Origin: JAEXNA01 sp050486105
Lineage (GTDB): Bacteria; Vulcanimicrobiota; Xenobia; Xenobiales; JADMJV01
DNA: 19,113 nucleotides
NCBI GenBank assembly: GCA_050486105.1
Contig: JBJHCR010000096.1
Location: 1-19,113 of the forward strand
Direction of reading: 5' to 3'
Part shown: positions 13,296 to 19,113 of the stretch, in pieces
Layout: every line of letters begins with the position of its first letter
How positions within the stretch are numbered: position 1 is the stretch's first letter
Made by a program: the position numbers and the translations under genes
The notes under the pieces: model-generated
Told to the model about the DNA's origin: nothing
What the model saw: only the letters and a program-made list of their open reading frames with translations
The model's database searches: none

Positions 13296-14540
13296 ATGTT
13301 CAACACTGCAGAAATTTTGGTCGTCGGCTCGGAATTCTTTTCTCCCTTGAAGCTTGATTCCAACTCCTACTGGCTAACCGAGCAACTCGAAGGTCGGGGA
13401 GTGAGGGTCCAGGCCAAGAGGGTCTTGGCCGACGATCTCTCTGTCCTGACTGCTGCTTTTCAACAAGCGATGGCTTCGGTGGATTTGGTCGTCGCCACCG
13501 GTGGCCTCGGGCCTACCCTCGACGACCGAACCAGGGATGCCGTTGCCGCTGCTTTCGGTGTCGATCTGTGTCTCGACCAAGCTATCGTGGACGATATCGC
13601 GGCCAAATTTGAGCGCCGAGGCCGAGCGATGACAGACAACAACCGCCGTCAAGCCTTGATCCCGGCAGGCTTCAAGGTCTTGGCAAATCCAGGAGGTACG
13701 GCTCCGGGCTTTTATCACGTTTGCGATGGACCAACCGTATTGCTCCTACCCGGTCCTCCCCGAGAGATGCAAGGCATGTTCGAGGTGTTCGTGCAGCGCT
13801 GTGCCCAACATTTTCCAGAGCGCTCTGGAAAGTTATGTACCAGAGTTTTGAAGGTGAGCGGTCTAGGTGAGTCGGACATGGACAGTCGAATTCAAGACCT
13901 GTATGGCGATCGAGACAATCCGGAAGTGACCATAAATTTTACTCCCGACGACCTAGAAATCCATCTGAAGGGACGCGGTGACACCGAGGAGTCGGCCACT
14001 TCGTTGGTTGAGGACCTGAGCGAGAAGATTCGAGAGCGCCTAGAAGGCTACCTATTTTCTGAGCAGGGTGAATCTCTGGCTCAGGTGGTGAGCAGACTCT
14101 TGCAAGCTCAGGGCTTGACCGTCGCCACTGCTGAGAGCGTCACCGGGGGATTGGTGGCTCATCGACTGTCCTCGATCCCAGGTGCTAGCCAGAGGCTAAA
14201 GGGAGGCGTGGTTGCCTATACTGAAGAGAACAAAGTTCGGCATTTGTCTGTGCCCGAAGAGTTGCTCAGAGCTTGCTCTGCAGTTTCTCCTGGTGTCGCC
14301 CTGAAGATGGCCGAGGCCGTGCGCAGGGATTGGGGGGCCGACTTGGGGGTGAGCACCACCGGTTACGCCGGTCCCGGGGGAGGTACTCCGGAAGAGCCGG
14401 TAGGTACCATCTATGTTGCTCTAGCCACCGCCCACGGGAGCGAAGTTTCCCGATTAGAGTTTCCTGGGGACCGCGACTTGGTGTGTAAGCGAGGCGCGCA
14501 GGCGGCGCTCTTTAAGCTGTGGGGCTATCTGAACGGCTAG
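13296..14540 (+). CDS. cinA: CinA-family protein (MoCF-like domain plus NMN amidohydrolase-like domain)
   Basis: The 414-aa protein has the full CinA architecture. The N-terminal molybdopterin-binding-like domain (about 1-170) shows A-E-I-L-V-V-G-S-E, A-T-G-G-L-G-P-T-L-D-D and P-G-P-P-R-E-M. A middle region follows, then the C-terminal CinA domain (about 255-414) with T-A-E-S-V-T-G-G and S-T-T-G-Y-A-G-P-G-G-G. The C-terminal domain deamidates nicotinamide mononucleotide in pyridine nucleotide salvage; the N-terminal domain is linked to ADP-ribose pyrophosphatase activity in some members. The usual A-E-S-C-T-G-G has Val for Cys here, while the Ser is kept. The start at 13296 fits the family N terminus, but no free Shine-Dalgarno is present; the only purine-rich one is inside the preceding hairpin. 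It converges with the MarR gene, 22 bp apart. Confidence 0.92.
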   Translation: MFNTAEILVVGSEFFSPLKLDSNSYWLTEQLEGRGVRVQAKRVLADDLSVLTAAFQQAMASVDLVVATGGLGPTLDDRTRDAVAAAFGVDLCLDQAIVDDIAAKFERRGRAMTDNNRRQALIPAGFKVLANPGGTAPGFYHVCDGPTVLLLPGPPREMQGMFEVFVQRCAQHFPERSGKLCTRVLKVSGLGESDMDSRIQDLYGDRDNPEVTINFTPDDLEIHLKGRGDTEESATSLVEDLSEKIRERLEGYLFSEQGESLAQVVSRLLQAQGLTVATAESVTGGLVAHRLSSIPGASQRLKGGVVAYTEENKVRHLSVPEELLRACSAVSPGVALKMAEAVRRDWGADLGVSTTGYAGPGGGTPEEPVGTIYVALATAHGSEVSRLEFPGDRDLVCKRGAQAALFKLWGYLNG

Positions 14541-14562
14541 CGCGATCAACAGATTCAGAACA

Positions 14563-15009
14563 CTAGAGAGAATTGGCGAGCTTCTTACAGAGCCGAATCA
14601 ACTGCTCTTGCTCGTTGGGCTCTAAGCCATCAAAGGCACCTGAAATTTTCTGCAGATGACGAGGGAAGTAGGATTCGATCAGATCTCTCCCAGAGTTGGT
14701 GAGATCGACGTGCACCACTCGGCGGTCTTCGGTCCAACGGGTTCGCTCCACCAGGTTTCGTTTTTCGAGGTTATCCACCACCATGGTGACGTTGCCACCA
14801 GTCACCTGAAGCTTCTTAGCAATATCTTTTTGAGGAAGGGCTCCGAACTGCAATAACAACTCGAGTACTCCGAGTTGACTTTCCGTTAACCGAGTGTCCT
14901 GGATTCCAGAATAGACATTCCTTCGAACCTTGCCGGCGGTCTTGGTTAGCCTGCTGAATGCACTTAGAGCTAACTCATCTCGCTCGGTCTTTTCTGAAAC
15001 TTCTAGCAT
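14563..15009 (-). CDS. MarR-family transcriptional regulator
   Basis: With the ATG at 15009 (AAGGGA about 9 nt upstream) the protein has 148 aa, the usual MarR size. The winged helix-turn-helix spans about residues 41-115: L-T-E-S-Q-L-G-V-L-E-L-L, then Q-K-D-I-A-K-K-L-Q-V-T-G-G-N-V-T as the HTH, and D-R-R-V-V-H-V-D-L-T-N-S-G in the wing. The flanking helices should form the dimer. A GTG at 15033 is a weaker alternative start. The gene is divergent from the glutamate dehydrogenase gene across 342 bp, so control of itself and of that gene is the simplest guess. The ligand is unknown. Confidence 0.88.
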   Translation of the reverse strand: MLEVSEKTERDELALSAFSRLTKTAGKVRRNVYSGIQDTRLTESQLGVLELLLQFGALPQKDIAKKLQVTGGNVTMVVDNLEKRNLVERTRWTEDRRVVHVDLTNSGRDLIESYFPRHLQKISGAFDGLEPNEQEQLIRLCKKLANSL

Positions 15010-15223
15010 GCCTGGTTCCCTTCGATGTCCCACTCGGAAGCTGTCCTCGATTCGTTGATGTCTTAAGTATTGGCTACCAGTAGAGGGATTCCTCCCTATT
15101 CCGGTCTTCAGGGGAGATTTTCACGAAATGCTCACTTCTCTCTTTGGCCAGACCTCCATGCATCGACTTTTCAGCAATCTAAGTGAGAAATCATCGGGTT
15201 CCCGTCCCCCTCAACCAGCTTTG

Positions 15224-15252
15224 CTGACGAAATCCATGCTCAGAGGTATAAA
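15224..15252 (+). promoter_or_regulatory. gdhB: candidate sigma-70-type promoter for the glutamate dehydrogenase gene
   Basis: CTGACG (15224-15229) and TATAAA (15247-15252) stand 17 bp apart, matching the -35 and -10 consensus at four and five of six positions. Transcription would begin near 15259, giving a leader of about 93 nt. The call rests on consensus matching only. Confidence 0.35.
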
Positions 15253-15340
15253 TATTTTTCTGGTTTGAAAGAGACTGGGACCAAGAGATCGAAACCGCCC
15301 TTACCCGAAGCTCAACTTGGGCTTTCATCGGTTCAATTCT

Positions 15341-15345
15341 GGAGG
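15341..15345 (+). promoter_or_regulatory. ribosome binding site GGAGG deciding the TTG start at 15352
   Basis: GGAGG lies 6 nt before the TTG at 15352, the in-frame initiation codon that precedes the conserved N-terminal region of the dehydrogenase. No ATG offers a comparable site. Confidence 0.7.
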
Positions 15346-15351
15346 TCAACG

Positions 15352-18300
15352 TTGATTAGTAAGCTGGACAAACTCGAAGAGCATATCGGCAAATCGGTGG
15401 CTCCCGAGGAGTCAGATTTCTTATGTCGTTTCGCGCGAAAACTTTATGGTAAGGCCAACCCGGCGTTCTTAGAACAGCAGGATGTTGAAAGTCTCGCCGC
15501 CATCATGTTTGGCGCTCTGAAGCTGATGGACAAGAAAGATCCCCAAGAGGTTCGGGTGCGCGTGACGAATCCTCGCTATGAAGCTGATGGGTGGGAGTCG
15601 GCCCGCACGGCTCTGGAAGTGACCCTCTCCGACCGACCTTTCATCGTGGATTCGGTCACCAATGAACTCAAGAGACAGGGATTAGAGCTTCAGCATTTGA
15701 TTCACCCGATCATTCCTGTGATGCGTGAATCGGACGGCCAACTTAAGCGAGATTTCGATCCCGAGAACGGTACCCCAGAGGTCTACGAACTGTACCTGAT
15801 CGAACGGGTGCCGGACGAGCAGTTGCCGAAAGTGGCTGAGAGCATCGAAGCCATTCTCAATGATGTAAAATTGGCCACCGACGACTACTGGGCCATGCTT
15901 GAAACGGTCGAGAAGCTCAGAGCTGATCTGCTGAACTTGGCAACCTCGCACCCTGAGAACCCTCAAGCGACCCAAATTCGGGAATGTGAGGAATTCTTAC
16001 GCTGGCTGGAGCACAACCATTTTGTCTTTCTCGGGTTCCGTGAATACAAGATCCTCGGAGATGCGGAAGAGCCGGCACTGCAGGTTGTGCCAGAAACGGC
16101 CTTGGGCATTCTACGTGATGTCAGCTCAAGTGTCTGCCTGACGCCCCTCCCGATCGACCAGCTTCCCGAGAACTTGAAGCAGCGAATTGTGGGTGGTCCA
16201 CCCATCATCGTGACCAAGGCCAATAAAGAGTCCACTGTTCATCGGCCGGTGAAGATGGACTATATCGGGCTGAAGAAATTCAATGACGACTTCGAAGTGG
16301 TAGGTGAGGTCCGCTTTTGGGGACTCTTTACCTCCAGCGCTTTGACCACCCCGGTCAAGGATATTCCCATCTTGAGACGACGCCTGCAGTCGGTGCTGGA
16401 ACTCGATGAAGCCATCGACGGCTCTCACGATTTCAAGCAGATCGTCACCATTTTCAATTCCATGCCTCGAGAAGAGCTCTTTTGGTCGGACGCCAGCCAG
16501 TTGCACCGCGACATTCGCACGATCATGACCATGCATCAGGAGCACGAGGTCCGCCTAACCATGCGGCCCGATCCACTCAGTCGAGGGGCCCTGGTTATGG
16601 TGATCATGCCCAAGGATCGCTTTAATACCGGAGTGCGCCATAGGGTGCAACACTTGCTCGAAGAGGTTTTTCAGGCCAAACACGTGGATTATCAATTGTC
16701 CATGGGGGAAGACGAAGAGCAGGTTCGCTTTCACTTCTTTTTAACCACCGACGTGGAACTCTCATCCATCGACTTGCCAGAGATCGAAGCCCAGGTGGTG
16801 GACCTCACTCGAACTTGGAGTGATCGGCTGACCGAGCGCCTGATCTCAACCCACGGAGAGACCGCTGGTCATAAGCTCGGAGAGAACTTTGCTCGCGGAT
16901 TTCCTGACGGGTATATGGAGCACACCTCGTTCGGGATGACGGTTCGGGACATCGAGAATCTCACTGAGCGCCTCGAGAGTGGGGAACAGTTTAGAGTTGG
17001 GATCTTCAATCCTACCGGTGAAAAGTTTGCTGAAGAGGCCACCTCTGTCCGCATTTATCACGCTCAGGACAGTTTGATTCTGTCCGAGGTTCTCCCTATT
17101 CTCGAGAATTTGGGGCTCCGAGTTTTGCTGCAGAGTTCCCATAAAGTGAATTTTCGCCACGATGGTGAGATCAGTCAGTCGACCATTGATGTCTTTCGGG
17201 TGCAGAACCGCTACACCGGAAAACCTCTGGATGTCCGCAACGACAGGAGTAGGCTAATCGAAGCAATGACGGCTTTGCTCAATAGGGATACGGAGAGCTA
17301 CAAGTTGAACGGCTTGGTCATCTCAGGCGGTCTGACATGGCGTGAGGTCAGCTTAATCCGATCGCTTCAAGCCTATTTGTCCTTGATCCACCTTTCCACC
17401 AGTCGCAATTTTATTGCCGACACCTTATTGGCCAATCCGGACTGCGCAAGCTTGATCTATAGATTTTTTCGGGCCAAATTTGAACCCGGGTTTGAGAATC
17501 GCGACCAGGTCATGCGAGAGATCCGAGACAAGTTCTATGATTCTTTGAACAAGGTGACTTCTCTGGCCTCAGACCGAACCTTGAGGGCTTTGTTCAATAT
17601 CGTAGAGGCCACGGTTCGAACAAACTTCTTCTTAGCTAAGCCTTATATCTCCCACAAGATCTCTTCTCGGGATATCCTGGAGATGCCCGAGCCGAGGCCC
17701 CTGTTTGAGATCTTTGTTATGGGCCTGAATGTCGAAGGAATCCACCTTCGAGGAGGCTTGGTAGCTCGCGGAGGACTTCGATGGAGCGATCGTCCTGACG
17801 ATTTTCGCACCGAGGTGTTGGGCTTGATGAAGACCCAGATGACCAAGAATGCCGTGATCGTTCCCGTAGGCTCTAAAGGAGGCTTTGTCATCAAGCGTGC
17901 GCCCTCGGACCGCGATGAACTCAAAACCTATGTGGAAGAACAATACAAGACCTTTATTCGTGGGCTGTTGGATTTGACCGATAATAATAAGTCGGGTCGC
18001 GTGATACACCCTCAAGATCTGGTCCTCTACGACGGGGAAGACCCCTATTTGGTGGTAGCTGCCGACAAGGGAACGGCAACCTTTTCGGACTTGGCCAACA
18101 GCATTTCGGCTGAATACGATTTCTGGCTGGGCGATGCTTTCGCTTCGGGCGGCTCCTATGGTTATGACCACAAGAAGGAAGGCATCACTGCTCGTGGAGC
18201 CTGGGAATGTGTCAAGCGGCACTTTTTCGAACTCGGGGTCGATGTTATGGCCGAGGAATTCACCGTTATGGGAGTGGGGGACATGTCCGGTGACGTCTTC

Positions 18301-19113
18301 GGCAATGGACTCCTCTACACCGAGAAGATTCGACTTCAGGCGGCTTTCAACCACCTCCACATTTTCCTGGATCCCAATCCCGATGCGGCCTCAAGCTATG
18401 CGGAAAGACGACGTCTCTTCGAGATGCCCCGCTCCACCTGGGATGACTACAATCGAGCCCTGATCAGTGAAGGAGGCGGCATCTTTGAGAGGGCTGCCAA
18501 GTCCATAGCTCTGAGCAAAGAGATTCGTGACATGCTCGGGGTGGAAGTTCATGAGATGACCGGTCAGGAGTTGATTCGGGCTATCCTGAAGATGAAAGTC
18601 GATCTTTTCTGGAACGGCGGAATCGGAACCTACGTCCGGGCCAGCACTGAGACCGACGCTGAAGTGGGCGACTCCAGCAATGATGCCGTCAGGATACGTT
18701 CAACCGAGTTGCAGGCCAGAGTGGTTGGCGAAGGAGGAAATGGCGGTTTTACCCAGTTGGGGCGTATCGAATACGCTCTCGGTGGAGGGCGAATCAACAC
18801 CGACGCCATCGACAATTCGGCGGGTGTAGACATGAGTGACCACGAGGTCAATATCAAGATTCTCCTGCAACCTCTGGTGTCCCATGGAGATCTCGATTTT
18901 GAGGAGCGCAATCGGGTGTTGGAAAGCATGACCGAGGAGGTCAACCAATTGGTGCTCAAAGACAACTATTGGCAGTCTTTGTGTCTATCCATGGCGGAAA
19001 TGCGCTCCAAAGAGGATTTCCAATTGTTTGCCTCTTTGATGGAGTACCTTTCAGAGAAGGGTCCGCTCGATCGAACCGTCGAGTACCTACCTGACAATAA
19101 GGCTGTGCAGGAG
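15352..19113 (+). CDS. gdhB: NAD-dependent glutamate dehydrogenase, large type (partial, 3' end outside window)
   Basis: The open frame of 1254 codons runs to the end of the window without a stop. Full-length enzymes of this class (GdhB, about 1600 aa) are ~350 residues longer. The N-terminal ~650 residues are the regulatory, ACT-like part (T-L-S-D-R-P-F-I-V-D-S-V). The catalytic part shows G-G-L-V-A-R-G-G-L-R-W-S-D-R near residue 800, P-V-G-S-K-G-G-F-V-I-K-R near 840, G-D-M-S-G-D-V-F-G-N-G near 976 and W-N-G-G-I-G-T-Y near 1087. It also has the E-G-G-N-G-G-F-T-Q and I-D-N-S-A-G-V-D runs. It oxidises glutamate to 2-oxoglutarate and ammonia with NAD+, a catabolic role. The start is TTG with a GGAGG site. 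It is divergent from the MarR gene. No frameshift is visible. Confidence 0.95.
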   Translation, partial: MISKLDKLEEHIGKSVAPEESDFLCRFARKLYGKANPAFLEQQDVESLAAIMFGALKLMDKKDPQEVRVRVTNPRYEADGWESARTALEVTLSDRPFIVDSVTNELKRQGLELQHLIHPIIPVMRESDGQLKRDFDPENGTPEVYELYLIERVPDEQLPKVAESIEAILNDVKLATDDYWAMLETVEKLRADLLNLATSHPENPQATQIRECEEFLRWLEHNHFVFLGFREYKILGDAEEPALQVVPETALGILRDVSSSVCLTPLPIDQLPENLKQRIVGGPPIIVTKANKESTVHRPVKMDYIGLKKFNDDFEVVGEVRFWGLFTSSALTTPVKDIPILRRRLQSVLELDEAIDGSHDFKQIVTIFNSMPREELFWSDASQLHRDIRTIMTMHQEHEVRLTMRPDPLSRGALVMVIMPKDRFNTGVRHRVQHLLEEVFQAKHVDYQLSMGEDEEQVRFHFFLTTDVELSSIDLPEIEAQVVDLTRTWSDRLTERLISTHGETAGHKLGENFARGFPDGYMEHTSFGMTVRDIENLTERLESGEQFRVGIFNPTGEKFAEEATSVRIYHAQDSLILSEVLPILENLGLRVLLQSSHKVNFRHDGEISQSTIDVFRVQNRYTGKPLDVRNDRSRLIEAMTALLNRDTESYKLNGLVISGGLTWREVSLIRSLQAYLSLIHLSTSRNFIADTLLANPDCASLIYRFFRAKFEPGFENRDQVMREIRDKFYDSLNKVTSLASDRTLRALFNIVEATVRTNFFLAKPYISHKISSRDILEMPEPRPLFEIFVMGLNVEGIHLRGGLVARGGLRWSDRPDDFRTEVLGLMKTQMTKNAVIVPVGSKGGFVIKRAPSDRDELKTYVEEQYKTFIRGLLDLTDNNKSGRVIHPQDLVLYDGEDPYLVVAADKGTATFSDLANSISAEYDFWLGDAFASGGSYGYDHKKEGITARGAWECVKRHFFELGVDVMAEEFTVMGVGDMSGDVFGNGLLYTEKIRLQAAFNHLHIFLDPNPDAASSYAERRRLFEMPRSTWDDYNRALISEGGGIFERAAKSIALSKEIRDMLGVEVHEMTGQELIRAILKMKVDLFWNGGIGTYVRASTETDAEVGDSSNDAVRIRSTELQARVVGEGGNGGFTQLGRIEYALGGGRINTDAIDNSAGVDMSDHEVNIKILLQPLVSHGDLDFEERNRVLESMTEEVNQLVLKDNYWQSLCLSMAEMRSKEDFQLFASLMEYLSEKGPLDRTVEYLPDNKAVQE

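Larger units (their letters stand above)
15010..15351. other. intergenic region between marR-like and glutamate dehydrogenase genes
   Basis: No gene is convincingly encoded. The stretch holds a weak inverted repeat AGGGA-TTCC-TCCCT (15084-15097), a candidate promoter for the dehydrogenase (15224-15252) and the ribosome site of that gene (15341-15345). A 46-codon frame at 15128-15268 lacks a good start signal and overlaps the promoter candidate. Confidence 0.5.

Noticed and set aside
15084..15097. AGGGA-TTCC-TCCCT inverted repeat as a MarR operator
   Set aside because: The arms are only 5 bp and the sequence lacks an A/T-rich MarR-like core, so chance is likely.
15128..15268. 46-codon frame on the plus strand between the MarR and dehydrogenase genes
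   Set aside because: The GGGGAG-like sequence is too far upstream of its ATG, the product has no recognisable feature, and the frame overlaps the better promoter candidate.
17632..18360. 242-aa minus-strand open frame
   Set aside because: It is antisense to conserved catalytic motifs of the glutamate dehydrogenase and shows no domain of its own. Other long antisense frames in the window (e.g. 8388-8852, 9262-9717, 6425-6991) are the same kind of shadow.
1..19113. Phage, CRISPR, toxin-antitoxin or biosynthetic cluster
   Set aside because: No diagnostic genes or repeats of these kinds are present on either strand.

Overview
The window reads as chromosomal DNA of a Gram-negative, aerobic chemoheterotroph. 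It carries two lipoprotein signal peptides, two proteins with TonB-type C-terminal domains, type IV prepilin-like proteins, a branched-chain amino acid (leucine) degradation operon and a large NAD-dependent glutamate dehydrogenase. The taxon cannot be fixed from the sequence. The N-terminal domain of CinA (GSEFF...DSNSYWLT) recalls from memory CinA proteins of Acidobacteriota-like bacteria, but this is weak. Several genes appear to start with TTG or GTG behind strong GGAGG sites. No tRNA, rRNA, CRISPR array, phage gene or transposase gene is visible.

Layout. 1-1086 (+): the end of an operon of small prepilin-like proteins (the last codons of one upstream gene, then two overlapping genes). 1310-2656 (+): a secreted phosphodiester glycosidase (NAGPA-type) with a TPR tail, interrupted by a 10-N scaffold gap that looks like an artefact. 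2653-2903: a 243-bp MITE-like element with inverted ends and a CTAG duplication that supplies the stop codons of both flanking convergent genes. 2900-5931 (-): a FabH-like ketoacyl synthase preceded by two tandem paralogous TonB-C-like proteins, one of them a cysteine-rich lipoprotein. 6101-10644 (-): a four-gene operon in the order carboxyltransferase, biotin carboxylase, biotinyl/BT subunit, HMG-CoA lyase. This corresponds to 3-methylcrotonyl-CoA carboxylase plus HMG-CoA lyase, the late part of leucine catabolism; the usual single alpha chain is split into two overlapping genes. 10645-10821: a divergent intergenic region with a perfect 6-4-6 palindrome. 10822-10956 (+): a possible 44-aa protein followed by a hairpin. 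10972-12057 (-): a lipoprotein peroxiredoxin (Bcp type) and a HugZ/PNPOx-like protein. 12194-13207 (+): a PDZ plus S41-like protein that has lost both catalytic residues. 13247-13286: a near-perfect 18-bp hairpin directly in front of cinA (13296-14540, +). 14563-15009 (-): a MarR-family regulator, divergent from 15352-19113 (+), the N-terminal ~1254 codons of an NAD-dependent glutamate dehydrogenase that runs off the window.

How the genes work together. The carboxylase/HMG-CoA lyase operon takes 3-methylcrotonyl-CoA from leucine towards acetoacetate and acetyl-CoA, and the glutamate dehydrogenase feeds amino nitrogen and carbon into the TCA cycle, so amino acids look like important substrates. 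The FabH-like enzyme may use an acyl-CoA primer for fatty acid synthesis. The envelope genes (prepilins, glycosidase, TonB-like pair, lipoprotein peroxiredoxin, PDZ pseudoprotease) form a second theme. No single defence or mobile system fills the window. The features most worth attention are the MITE at the shared stop codons, the TonB-like pair, the split carboxylase alpha chain, the pseudoprotease and the hairpin before cinA.
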